The notes below the pieces were generated by a model, which was given only the letters and a program-made list of their open reading frames with translations, was not told the origin of the DNA and did not search any database. The position numbers were made by a program, and so were the translations under genes. Shown here piece after piece: positions 1 to 6,481 of a stretch of DNA of 10,484 nucleotides (positions within the stretch are counted from its first letter, which is position 1; each line of letters opens with the position of its first letter). The stretch is from Lutibacter sp. (GTDB lineage: Bacteria > Bacteroidota > Bacteroidia > Flavobacteriales > Flavobacteriaceae). Location: contig JAKIVA010000069.1 in assembly GCA_021647265.1 (NCBI GenBank), forward strand, positions 1-10,484, read 5' to 3'.

Positions 1-39
1 TTTTAAAAACGCATCATTAAATAATTCTTCTTTCTTCAT
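1..39 (-). CDS. Start of a truncated CDS, possibly an IS256-family transposase (partial, runs off left edge)
   Basis: Only the first 13 codons are inside the window, reading MKKEELFNDAFLK from an ATG at 39. From memory, IS256-family (Mutator-type DDE) transposases of Bacteroidota often begin with a similar M-K-E-L-D-FLK pattern, followed by a QFKT segment that would lie outside the window. Two neighbours support this: a palindromic terminator directly upstream, typical of the guard against read-in transcription at IS ends, and a TGTGTAA-containing end motif in the expected orientation. Thirteen residues are too few for a firm family call; any small acidic protein could begin this way. The presence of a start codon and open frame is seen; the identity is inferred. 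Confidence 0.4.
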   Translation of the reverse strand, partial: MKKEELFNDAFLK

Positions 40-62
40 TACTGTATAAAATTTAAAATTAA

Positions 63-100
63 TAAAAAATAGCTTGGGTCATGACCCAAGCTATTTTTTA
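63..100. terminator. Perfect 38-bp palindrome, probable bidirectional intrinsic terminator
   Basis: Positions 63-81 and 82-100 are exact reverse complements. The core is AGCTTGGGTCA followed by its complement, flanked by six A on the left and six T on the right. A transcript from either strand would form a GC-containing hairpin with a small CATG-centred loop, followed by a U tract, the classic layout of a two-way rho-independent terminator. It ends leftward transcription of the sigma-factor operon (last stop at 133) and would also insulate the partial gene starting at 39. If the left end is an insertion sequence, this hairpin belongs to the element. Confidence 0.8.
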
Positions 101-128
101 AACTTACACAGTTTATGTGATACTGCTT
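101..128 (-). mobile_element. Candidate terminal inverted repeat (left end) of an IS256-like element
   Basis: Read on the minus strand from about 128 inwards there is AGCAGTATCACATAAAC followed by TGTGTAAG (the TGTGTAA lies at 104-110). From recall, ends of IS256-family elements carry TGTGTAA roughly 17 bases in from the tip, in this same orientation relative to the transposase. The orientation agrees with the partial reading frame at 1-39. The outer border cannot be fixed because the other end and the target-site duplication lie outside the window. If correct, the element inserted within a few bases after the stop codon of the Spy-like gene (133-135). Confidence 0.35.
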
Positions 129-132
129 CTTT

Positions 133-588
133 TTATTGTCTTTGGAGTTTTCTTCTTTTACCAAATTCTCTTAAAATTCTTCTATTAAAATCCCTTTCGG
201 CTTTTTTTAACTGAATAATTTTTTTAGCTGAAATTATGTTTGATAGCTCTTTTACCAGTCTTATTTTGTTATCAGTTATTTGTTGTTCAATTAAAATAGC
301 TTCATCTATCAATTTTTGAGCTTCCTTGTTTGATATAAAATCAATACCACCAGCCAATTGAACTTTATGCTGGATTCCACCCTCAAGTGACCTTTTTAAG
401 GCTTGTATTTTAATGATGTACATATTATAAATAGGCCAAAATTTTTCAGCTTCAGTTGGTGTTAAATTTAAAGCTTCAGTTATATGTGCTGTTTTAAGTG
501 CTTTAATTTTTTGCCTATTTTGCTGTTGAGAAAACGTTGTATTTGTTGTTAATAGTATTATATATACTAATAATAGTAATTTTTTCAT
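133..588 (-). CDS. Secreted Spy/CpxP-like protein ('sensor of ECF-type sigma factor' type)
   Basis: A protein of about 151 residues with an N-terminal signal peptide: MKKLLLL, a hydrophobic stretch, then small and polar residues before QQQ. The mature part is helical and strongly basic. Near its start is the LTPTEAEKFWPIY segment; an LTxxEAxxFWPxY pattern is characteristic of small periplasmic proteins in Flavobacteriia that are commonly annotated as sensors of ECF sigma factors and resemble Spy/CpxP helical chaperones. The C terminus ends in a lysine/arginine-rich tail. I chose the ATG at 588 because the signal peptide begins there; an upstream ATG at 609 would add seven charged residues and overlap the preceding gene by 11 bases. 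With the 588 start there are 10 bases between the genes. It is last in the sigma-factor operon. A role in sensing or buffering envelope stress is inferred from context. Confidence 0.8.
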   Translation of the reverse strand: MKKLLLLVYIILLTTNTTFSQQQNRQKIKALKTAHITEALNLTPTEAEKFWPIYNMYIIKIQALKRSLEGGIQHKVQLAGGIDFISNKEAQKLIDEAILIEQQITDNKIRLVKELSNIISAKKIIQLKKAERDFNRRILREFGKRRKLQRQ

Positions 589-598
589 CTTTTTATCT

Positions 599-1219
599 TT
601 AGTTCTCATAGATTATTTCATCTAAATCCTCTTTATATAAATATTCTAAAACTTCTTCATTTGAAATATTGACGCTTAGCATTTCATTATTTAACTCAAT
701 TTCAGGATACATAGAGATAATGCTTAAGGCATCAATATCAATGCTGTTGTTGTTAATCCAATCTTCAATTTCTGTAGCAGCTAAAGAATCAAAAGTGATT
801 TTAGACGGGTTGTCTTTTAGCATAAATATCAATAGGAGTGAAGCGGCAATTGCTATAGGGGCAATAATTTTTATTAATTTATTTTTTAGAGAAACTTTTG
901 TTGTTTTATCTTTTATTTTAGTTAAAACAGTTTCTTCAATTGAATCAAAGTATTTTTCAGGTACTGAAGGGGTATCTTTACCATGAATTGCTTCAGCTTT
1001 TAATTTGGTAATAATGATATCCTCAATTGTTTTAAAATAATTTTCAGGAGTTTTAGATGTATTATATCCTATTTTCTTTGGGAATTTTTCAGTTTTTAAT
1101 TTAACCATAACGCCATCTTCAATAGTTCTAAAATAATTTTCAGGTACTTCAAAACCATTATTATTGAGTGAAATTTCACTTAATTGTGGTGCTATTTTAT
1201 GTAAATCTTCTTTTTTCAT
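599..1219 (-). CDS. Single-pass membrane protein, presumed anti-sigma factor with three PENYF repeats
   Basis: A 206-residue protein encoded directly downstream of the ECF sigma gene. Residues 1-110 are charged and probably cytoplasmic. One hydrophobic helix follows (about 115-134, LIKIIAPIAIAASLLLIFML), then an acidic tail of about 70 residues that should face the periplasm. The N-terminal half holds three spaced copies of one motif: VPENYFRTIED (25-35), TPENYFKTIED (57-67) and VPEKYFDSIEE (86-96), each followed by a lysine-rich KLK or KIK helix. Single copies of a similar VPExYF motif are common in Bacteroidota proteins encoded beside ECF sigma factors. There is no zinc-binding HxxxCxxC motif of the ZAS anti-sigma type. 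The anti-sigma role rests on operon position and topology; no homology to a characterised anti-sigma factor is visible. Confidence 0.75.
   Translation of the reverse strand: MKKEDLHKIAPQLSEISLNNNGFEVPENYFRTIEDGVMVKLKTEKFPKKIGYNTSKTPENYFKTIEDIIITKLKAEAIHGKDTPSVPEKYFDSIEETVLTKIKDKTTKVSLKNKLIKIIAPIAIAASLLLIFMLKDNPSKITFDSLAATEIEDWINNNSIDIDALSIISMYPEIELNNEMLSVNISNEEVLEYLYKEDLDEIIYEN
932..1147 (-). repeat. Three diverged tandem copies of a PENYF-IED coding repeat
   Basis: Units lie at 1115-1147, 1019-1051 and 932-964 within the presumed anti-sigma gene, spaced about 32 and 29 codons apart. The first two share the stretch AAAATAATTTTCAGG (plus-strand reading) exactly; the third differs mainly at synonymous or conservative positions. 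This suggests internal duplication of one 30-residue unit, with the third copy older or more diverged. Confidence 0.75.
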
Positions 1220-1254
1220 TACTACTTAATAAGACTTTTTTTTCGTACAACGGT

Positions 1255-1797
1255 TTAATGTGATTTTAAAAATATTTCAATTTTTTTAACGGCATGAAAA
1301 TAAGATGCTTTTAAGGCTCCAACTGATGTCTCTAGTATTTCAGATATATCTGAATACTTCATTTCATCAAAATATTTCATATTGAATACCAGTTGTTGTT
1401 TTTGAGGTAATGCAATAATTGCTTTTTGTAATAGTTGTTGTATTTCGTTGCCTGAATAATGTGGGTCTTCATGCAAATTGTCAGTTATTTTATGTTGTAA
1501 TTCATTTATATCAATATGTTGTTTTGCAGCTTTTTTATTGATAAAAGTAATGGCCTCATTAGTGGCAATTCTATATATCCAAGAATATAATTTGCTATTT
1601 TCTTTAAATGAATTGATATTTTTAAAAACTTTAATGAATGTATTTTGAAGCACGTCATCTGCATCATCATGATTTAAAACAATTTTGCGTATATGCCAAT
1701 ACAAACGTTCTTTGTATAATGACATTAAGTTTCTAAAAGCTTGTTCCTGTGTGTCAGAATTTTTAAGTTGAGCAACTAATAATTTTTCGTCTATCAC
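1255..1797 (-). CDS. ECF-type RNA polymerase sigma factor (sigma-70 family)
   Basis: A protein of 180 residues, the usual size of group 4 (ECF) sigma factors. The sigma-2 region spans about 23-88 and includes the core-binding and -10 recognition signature DDADDVLQNTFIKVFKNI and the SWIYRIATNEAI helix. After a polar linker (about 90-120), sigma-4 covers about 122-175 with ALPQKQQLVFNMKYFDEM and the helix-turn-helix YSDISEILETSVGALKASYFHAVKKI. No sigma-3 or sigma-1.1 region is present. The start is a GTG at 1797; no in-frame ATG precedes it before an upstream TAG, and the protein aligns naturally from MIDEKLLVAQL. Genes for a membrane protein (35-base gap) and a Spy-like protein follow, so the three probably form one autoregulated operon answering an envelope signal. 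The stimulus and regulon cannot be read from the sequence. Confidence 0.95.
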   Translation of the reverse strand: MIDEKLLVAQLKNSDTQEQAFRNLMSLYKERLYWHIRKIVLNHDDADDVLQNTFIKVFKNINSFKENSKLYSWIYRIATNEAITFINKKAAKQHIDINELQHKITDNLHEDPHYSGNEIQQLLQKAIIALPQKQQLVFNMKYFDEMKYSDISEILETSVGALKASYFHAVKKIEIFLKSH

Positions 1798-1821
1798 GTA
1801 ATTAATTTTCTATTAGACGTT

Positions 1822-1853
1822 TAAAAATAGAAAAGGTTTAATTCAAAACCAAA
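1822..1853 (-). promoter_or_regulatory. Candidate Bacteroidota-type promoter for the ECF sigma operon
   Basis: On the minus strand TTTG (1850-1853) is followed after 20 bases by TATTTTTA (1822-1829), five of six fixed positions of TAnnTTTG. Transcription would begin around 1815, about 18 bases before the GTG start at 1797. This is a housekeeping-type promoter; a separate sigma-specific site was not recognised. Confidence 0.4.
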
Positions 1854-1855
1854 AA

Positions 1856-3310
1856 TTATGTTAGTTTCTCAAATTTTCTTTTTGAATATCCAAACAATCG
1901 TTCTTCTTTGATGATTTCTGCGATTCCTTTTGGCAACATGTTTTCCCAACCTTTTTCTCCTCTTGCAATCATATCTAAAATGACTTTAGAGAAAATATCT
2001 AAAATTTCAGGATTATAATCTTCAATGTCTACTACTTTTCCATTGTATTTAAAGAATTTATAGAGCTCTTTCATTCGAGGATGAACTTTTAGGTTTTCAC
2101 TCGTTTTAATCTCACCCGTTCGTTGGTCTTTAAGAGGGTATAAATAAACCTTTAAATCTTTATAGAATAATTTTCCAAAGGCTTCTAAAATTCCCCCACT
2201 TAAATTGCGGTAGTATTTTTCATCAAATATTTGGACAAAACTTGAAACCCCCATAGCTAAAGCCATTCGGGCTTTTGTAAATTCAGCAAAATATTCAACT
2301 AACTTATAGTATTCTTGGAAATTGGTAATCATTACATTTTGACCCAATGAGCACAGTAACTCAGCCCTTTCTAAGAAGTCTCTTTCATTAATTTCTCCTT
2401 CAGAAATTAAATTAGTTAATGTAATTTCAAATATTATTTTAGTATTCTTTTTATCGACTTTATTCTCTTTTAAAAATAGTTCTTCAGCTAGTTTATACAT
2501 GTCCATATTTACTTTAGTTACAGGTCTAAAGCTTCCACGTAATGTTAAAATATTGGCTTTGTATAATTGTTGTGCAGGTAATAGGTTATTTCCATCTGGA
2601 CCAAACATTACGGCATTTGTCATGCCATTTTTCACCAATAATAGGCTCATAAGTCTATTATCAATGTATGAAAATCGGGGTCCAGAGAAATTAATCATAT
2701 CAATTTCTAATTGAACTTCATGTAAATTATCATACAATGATTTTAAAAGTTCCTTTGGGTTGTCATTTAAATAGAAAGCACCGTAAATTAGGTTCACTCC
2801 TAAAACGCCAAGAGTTTCTTGTTGTAATTTAGCATCAGTTTCCTTAAAACGTGCGTGTAAAATAATTTCATTGTAATCCTCTAAAGGATCTAATTGGAAA
2901 TTAAGCCCAATCCAGCCATGTCCTTTAAATTTTTTAGCAAAATCTATAGTTGTTACAGTATTTGCGTATGAAAAAAACATTTTACCAGGATGTTTTTTTC
3001 TATTTAATCGGTCTTCAATTAGTTCAATTTCATAGTGAAGCATTTTTTTTAGTCTTTCTTCAGTAACATAACGACCATCTTCTTCAACTCCATAGATAGC
3101 ATCTGAAAAATTTTTATCATAGGCACTCATTGCCTTTGCAATAGTACCTGAGGCTCCACCTGCTCTGAAAAAATTTCGAACTGTTTCTTGACCAGCACCT
3201 ATTTCGGCAAAAGTGCCATAAATATTCTGGTTAAGATTAATTTTTAAGGCTTTTGTAGTGCAGGGAGGGATATCATTAATTTCAATATCGCCTTTTAATT
3301 TTAATGCCAT
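1856..3310 (-). CDS. Conserved uncharacterised cytoplasmic protein, 484 aa
   Basis: A soluble protein with no signal peptide or membrane helix. I recognise the N-terminal block as that of a widely distributed family of unknown function: residues 31-65 carry YGTFAEIGAGQETVRNFFRA followed by GGASGTIAKAMSAYD, then RYVTEERL at about 80-87 and HGWIGLNFQ at 131-139. Other glycine-rich conserved-looking blocks are FGPDGNNLLPAQQ (about 236-248) and ALAMGVSSFVQIFDEKYYRN with SGGILEAFGKLF (350-382). Database entries for this family carry unrelated names such as nicotinate-nucleotide adenylyltransferase or TonB-dependent receptor. I see no nucleotidyltransferase HxGH motif, plug domain or beta-barrel here, so I do not adopt them. 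The gene stands alone, with a probable promoter just upstream, the pnt terminator before it and 58 bases to the sigma gene after it. ATG at 3310 is the natural start. Confidence 0.85.
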   Translation of the reverse strand: MALKLKGDIEINDIPPCTTKALKINLNQNIYGTFAEIGAGQETVRNFFRAGGASGTIAKAMSAYDKNFSDAIYGVEEDGRYVTEERLKKMLHYEIELIEDRLNRKKHPGKMFFSYANTVTTIDFAKKFKGHGWIGLNFQLDPLEDYNEIILHARFKETDAKLQQETLGVLGVNLIYGAFYLNDNPKELLKSLYDNLHEVQLEIDMINFSGPRFSYIDNRLMSLLLVKNGMTNAVMFGPDGNNLLPAQQLYKANILTLRGSFRPVTKVNMDMYKLAEELFLKENKVDKKNTKIIFEITLTNLISEGEINERDFLERAELLCSLGQNVMITNFQEYYKLVEYFAEFTKARMALAMGVSSFVQIFDEKYYRNLSGGILEAFGKLFYKDLKVYLYPLKDQRTGEIKTSENLKVHPRMKELYKFFKYNGKVVDIEDYNPEILDIFSKVILDMIARGEKGWENMLPKGIAEIIKEERLFGYSKRKFEKLT

Positions 3311-3330
3311 TTAAATTTTTTTAGTTTCGG

Positions 3331-3338
3331 CAAAAATA
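3331..3338 (-). promoter_or_regulatory. Candidate -7 element (TATTTTTG) for the 484-aa gene
   Basis: The minus strand reads TATTTTTG, a full match to TAnnTTTG, 20 bases before the ATG at 3310. The matching upstream TTTG/TTG element is not clear at 19-23 bases, where TTAAC is found, so the promoter may be weak or may use another contact. Confidence 0.4.
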
Positions 3339-3373
3339 CTAAAAAATGATATGATAGTTAATAGAATTTTTCT

Positions 3374-3407
3374 AAAAAAGAAGATGCAACTTAAAATTGC
3401 ATCTTCT
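3374..3407 (-). terminator. Intrinsic terminator of the pnt operon
   Basis: Eleven perfect base pairs (3379-3389 with 3397-3407, AGAAGATGCAA and its complement) enclose a 7-base loop and on the minus strand run into a T tract (3374-3378). It sits 27 bases after the pntB stop codon. The opposite strand lacks a strong T tract, so the terminator is one-directional. Confidence 0.85.
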
Positions 3408-3433
3408 AAAAAAGGTTTTGTAATTTTTATAAG

Positions 3434-4819
3434 TTACATATTTTTCAGTTCTGAAACTAAATCTGTTAATGCAGCTTTCGCATCACCAAAAAGCATTGAA
3501 GTTTTTTGGTTAAAGAACAATTCATTTTGAATACCAGCATAACCAGCATTCATACTACGTTTATTAATAATAATATGCTTCGCATTTTCCACATCTAAAA
3601 TAGGCATACCATAAATTGGACTTGAAGGATCATTATGTGCTGCAGGGTTTACAACATCATTTGCACCCACAACCAATACAACATCAGTATTTGCGAATTG
3701 AGGATTGATATCGTCCATCTCAATTAACTTATCATAATCAACATTGCTTTCAGCTAATAAAACATTCATATGCCCAGGCATACGACCAGCAACTGGGTGA
3801 ATGGCATAAGACACATCAATTCCTTTACTAGTTAGCAATAATTCAAGTTCGTGAATAACGTGTTGAGCTTGCGCTACGGCTAATCCATAACCAGGTACAA
3901 TTACTACTTTATTTGCATAATTAAGTAAAATAGCAGAGTCACTGGCTGTTGTTTTTTTAACAGTACCACCTGTTTTCCCAACTGCTGCAATTCCACCTGT
4001 ATCACCACCTCCTCCAAATGCACCAAAAATCACATTACTTAGAGACCTATTCATTGCATCACACATTACAAAAGTTAAAATTAACCCTGCAGATCCAACT
4101 AAGATACCTCCAACTAACATTACCATGTTACCATATAAAATACCTGTTATGGCTGCAGCAATACCCGTTAAAGAGTTTAAGAGAGAAATTACAACTGGCA
4201 TGTCTGCACCTCCAATAGGTATTACAAATAAAATACCATAAACTAGTGAGGCAAATAATAAGATGTAAATTAGGAAAAAGTGATTTCCTCCCATCATAAC
4301 AATATAGGTTGAAAAGGCAATTAGCCCTAATAAAACTATATTATTTAGTAGGTTATATTTTGGGAGTCTAATATCTTTCATAGAGCCATTTAATTTAGCC
4401 CAGGCAATTAAACTTCCTGTAAAAGTAATACTACCAATGGCAATAGCCGCAATTACAGTTGAAGTTTGCATTGCGTCTCCAACCTTATTTCCATATTCAA
4501 CTACCCCAATTAACATTGCACTTGCACCTCCAAAACCATTGAATAGAGATACTAATTCTGGCATTTTTGTCATTTCAACTTTAATGGCAATAAGCCACCC
4601 AACAATGGTTCCAACCAATAAAGCAGCTCCAATTAAAATATAATTTATAGAAGGGACTTCAAAATCATGTAAAAAGATGGTTCCAATAATAGCTAAAATC
4701 ATACCTACTGCAGCAATTAAATTTCCTTTTTTTGCTGTTTCTGGGTGTCCTAACATCTTTAAACCGATAACAAATGTAACGGTTGCAATCAAATAGATAA
4801 TACTTAATGTTATATTCAT
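3434..4819 (-). CDS. pntB: NAD(P) transhydrogenase subunit beta
   Basis: At 461 residues this matches the usual length of PntB. The first about 265 residues are a series of hydrophobic helices, the membrane channel domain II. The NADPH-binding domain III follows from about 290, with the Rossmann loop GYGLAVAQAQH (310-320), HPVAGRMPGHMNVLLAE (341-357), VGANDVVNPAA (384-394), PILDV (406-410) and NKRSMNAGYAGIQNELFF (419-436). Together with PntA1 and PntA2 it couples proton entry across the inner membrane to hydride transfer from NADH to NADP+, supplying NADPH. At the place of E. coli beta-His91 (after MPELV) I align Asn94, as I recall for several split-type enzymes. The ATG overlaps the pntA2 stop by one base (TAATG), so translation is probably coupled. 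A terminator follows. Confidence 0.97.
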   Translation of the reverse strand: MNITLSIIYLIATVTFVIGLKMLGHPETAKKGNLIAAVGMILAIIGTIFLHDFEVPSINYILIGAALLVGTIVGWLIAIKVEMTKMPELVSLFNGFGGASAMLIGVVEYGNKVGDAMQTSTVIAAIAIGSITFTGSLIAWAKLNGSMKDIRLPKYNLLNNIVLLGLIAFSTYIVMMGGNHFFLIYILLFASLVYGILFVIPIGGADMPVVISLLNSLTGIAAAITGILYGNMVMLVGGILVGSAGLILTFVMCDAMNRSLSNVIFGAFGGGGDTGGIAAVGKTGGTVKKTTASDSAILLNYANKVVIVPGYGLAVAQAQHVIHELELLLTSKGIDVSYAIHPVAGRMPGHMNVLLAESNVDYDKLIEMDDINPQFANTDVVLVVGANDVVNPAAHNDPSSPIYGMPILDVENAKHIIINKRSMNAGYAGIQNELFFNQKTSMLFGDAKAALTDLVSELKNM

Positions 4820-5133
4820 TATTTTTTCTTTTTAAACATTTGTAACATACGATCGGTAACAGCAAAACCACCAATCACGTTTATAATTCCTAGTACTACG
4901 GCAACAAATCCTAAACCTAATGATAAATAATCTTTAGGATTTGCTTGAAGCATTACCAATAATGCTCCAACAATTACAACTCCACTTAGTGCATTTGCAC
5001 CTGACATTAAAGGCGTGTGTAATACGGACGGTACATTTTTTATTAATTCTACACCAATAAATATCGCTAAAATCAGGATATATATTAATTCTAGATTATT
5101 GCTTATAAATTCTAATAATTCATTCATATTCAT
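4819..5133 (-). CDS. pntA2: NAD(P) transhydrogenase subunit alpha part 2 (membrane part)
   Basis: A 104-residue membrane protein equivalent to the C-terminal membrane segment of E. coli PntA, here a separate gene. Hydrophobic helices lie at about 16-32, 44-62 and 70-92. The conserved motif around helix 2, NVPSVLHTPLMSGANALSG (33-51), carries His39, at the position of a histidine proposed to act in proton translocation in split transhydrogenases. The end GGFAVTDRMLQMF (88-100) is typical of the family. It lies 6 bases after pntA1 and overlaps pntB by one base, giving the order A1-A2-B seen in Rhodospirillum and Thermus-type operons. An ATG three residues further on (MNELL) is an alternative start; the difference is trivial. 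Confidence 0.95.
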   Translation of the reverse strand: MNMNELLEFISNNLELIYILILAIFIGVELIKNVPSVLHTPLMSGANALSGVVIVGALLVMLQANPKDYLSLGLGFVAVVLGIINVIGGFAVTDRMLQMFKKKK

Positions 5134-5139
5134 TTAGTT

Positions 5140-6240
5140 TTAGTTTTTTCTAATTTTTCCTTCTTTTACAATTAAAGTTCCATCAGTTATTTCTTCGTCT
5201 AACTCCCATTTAAACTCATTATTTTCAGTTAAATGCATTAAGAAATTGTACATGTTTTTAGCGTATAAATCACTTGCATTAGTTGATACACTTTCTGGAG
5301 AAATAGTAGTTCCAATAATTTTTACACCATGTTTGATAACTGTTTTATTCATTTCACTAATTTCACAGTTTCCTCCTTGAGCAGCTGCTAAATCAATAAT
5401 AACAGCGCCATTTTTCATTTGTTTAACTTGTTCTTCAGTAATTAATACTGGAGATTTACGTCCCGGTATCATAGCGGTAGTAATTACCAAATCGGCATCA
5501 AATAGTGACTTGTTAACGGCTTCTTTTTGTCTACGTGCATAATCTTCTGAAGCTTCTTTGGCGTAACCACCTTCAGATTCTTCACCTGTATTATCAACAG
5601 ATATAAATTTAGCGCCTAAAGATTCAGCTTGTTCCTTGGTTTCCATTCTAATATCAGTAGCCATAACAACAGCTCCTAATCTTTTAGCAGTTGCAATTGC
5701 TTGTAAACCAGCAACTCCAACACCATAAATTAAAACTTTTGAAGGTGTAATTGTACCAGCGGCTGTCATCATTAATGGAAATATTTTTGTCATTTCATAG
5801 GCTCCCAAAATAACAGCTTTATAGCCAGCTAGGTTACTTTGTGAACTTAAAACATCCATATCTTGAGCTCTTGAAATACGAGGTACAGCATCCATTGAAA
5901 ATGCCGTAGCACCTTTTGCAGCAATTGCTTCAATGAGTTCTGTATTTGATTTGTGATATAATTGACTCATTAAAATATGTCCTTTATCCACTAATTTTAA
6001 ATCTTCTTCATCAAAAGGGTTAATTTTTATAAGTACGGTTGCGTTTTTAAAAACCACTCCTTTTTTTTCTACTGAAGCACCAGCTGCTTCATAGTCTGAA
6101 TTTTTAAAAGAGGAGGCAGAACCTGCATCTTCTTCAATTATAACTTCAAACCCTTTGTCAATAAGCTTTTTAGCTATATTGGGTGAAATGGCTACTCTTT
6201 TTTCACCAACTTTTGTTTCTTTTAATACACCTATTTTCAT
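5140..6240 (-). CDS. pntA1: NAD(P) transhydrogenase subunit alpha part 1 (NAD(H)-binding)
   Basis: A 366-residue soluble protein forming domain I, which binds NADH at the cytoplasmic face. It is related to alanine dehydrogenase, with the shared start MKIGVLKETKVGEKRVAISP. Visible motifs are PRISRAQDMDVLSSQSNLAG (120-139, the RQD-type loop that contacts nicotinamide), the Rossmann dinucleotide loop YGVGVAGLQA (172-181), the mobile loop GGYAKEASEDY (224-234) and IIDLAAAQGGNCE (281-293). The C terminus is a short tail without membrane helices, since those are encoded by pntA2. First gene of the pnt operon. The ATG at 6240 shares ATGA with an upstream small open frame. No clear promoter lies directly upstream; transcription may start further up and cross a terminator-like hairpin at 6319-6350. 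Confidence 0.97.
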   Translation of the reverse strand: MKIGVLKETKVGEKRVAISPNIAKKLIDKGFEVIIEEDAGSASSFKNSDYEAAGASVEKKGVVFKNATVLIKINPFDEEDLKLVDKGHILMSQLYHKSNTELIEAIAAKGATAFSMDAVPRISRAQDMDVLSSQSNLAGYKAVILGAYEMTKIFPLMMTAAGTITPSKVLIYGVGVAGLQAIATAKRLGAVVMATDIRMETKEQAESLGAKFISVDNTGEESEGGYAKEASEDYARRQKEAVNKSLFDADLVITTAMIPGRKSPVLITEEQVKQMKNGAVIIDLAAAQGGNCEISEMNKTVIKHGVKIIGTTISPESVSTNASDLYAKNMYNFLMHLTENNEFKWELDEEITDGTLIVKEGKIRKN

Positions 6241-6280
6241 ATACGTAAAGTTTTGGTATGTGTAAATTTATATAAATAAT

Positions 6281-6297
6281 TCAAATTGTAAATTTGA
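6281..6297. promoter_or_regulatory. Short perfect dyad 41-57 bases upstream of pntA1
   Basis: TCAAATT, three bases, then AATTTGA: a 7+3+7 perfect inverted repeat between the terminator-like hairpin and the pntA1 start. It could be a protein-binding site or a weak RNA hairpin. In such AT-rich DNA short dyads arise by chance, so support is limited. Confidence 0.25.
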
Positions 6298-6318
6298 GAA
6301 AATTTCAGTGATGAAATC

Positions 6319-6350
6319 AAAAAAAGAAAACTAGCTAAAAAACTAGTTTC
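6319..6350 (-). terminator. Terminator-like hairpin in the pntA1 leader
   Basis: On the minus strand AAACTAG pairs with CTAGTTT (6328-6334 with 6343-6349) around an 8-base loop, and is followed by TTTTC and a run of seven T (6319-6325). It faces pntA1, whose start is about 80 bases downstream, and no complete gene lies upstream on this strand. It is therefore either the end of a short leader RNA (attenuation) or a relic terminator of a lost gene. The stem has few GC pairs, so its strength is uncertain. Confidence 0.5.
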
Positions 6351-6481
6351 AATTTTAAATAAAGCTTTATTCAGAAGCATGTTATTAGTAACAACAATTA
6401 GATTGGTATTGAAAAAAGTACTAATTATTAATTTATTTTTCATATTACAAACCTTGCTTTTTTAAAGAATATGTAAAAATA

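Noticed and set aside
63..100. The 38-bp palindrome as a phage or plasmid attachment site or operator
   Set aside because: The A and T runs flanking a GC-containing stem, and its position after an operon's last stop codon, are explained by a bidirectional terminator.
669..986. Plus-strand open frame of about 105 codons opposite the presumed anti-sigma gene
   Set aside because: It is the complement of a well-supported gene with a clear membrane helix and repeats; its own composition is low-complexity Ser/Ile and there is no promoter.
932..1147. The three repeats as a CRISPR-like or non-coding repeat array
   Set aside because: They are in frame, differ by synonymous and conservative changes, and encode a protein motif.
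1856..3310. Naming the 484-aa protein nicotinate-nucleotide adenylyltransferase or TonB-dependent receptor
   Set aside because: No HxGH nucleotidyltransferase motif, signal peptide, plug domain or beta-barrel pattern is visible.
4665..4874. 69-codon minus-strand frame across the pntA2/pntB junction
   Set aside because: It is an out-of-frame reading of two firmly identified genes and has a Cys/Tyr/Arg-rich random composition.
6237..6443. 68-codon minus-strand frame as an ordinary protein gene
   Set aside because: Low-complexity, no recognisable domain, runs through a terminator-like hairpin. Kept only as part of a possible leader, not as a CDS.
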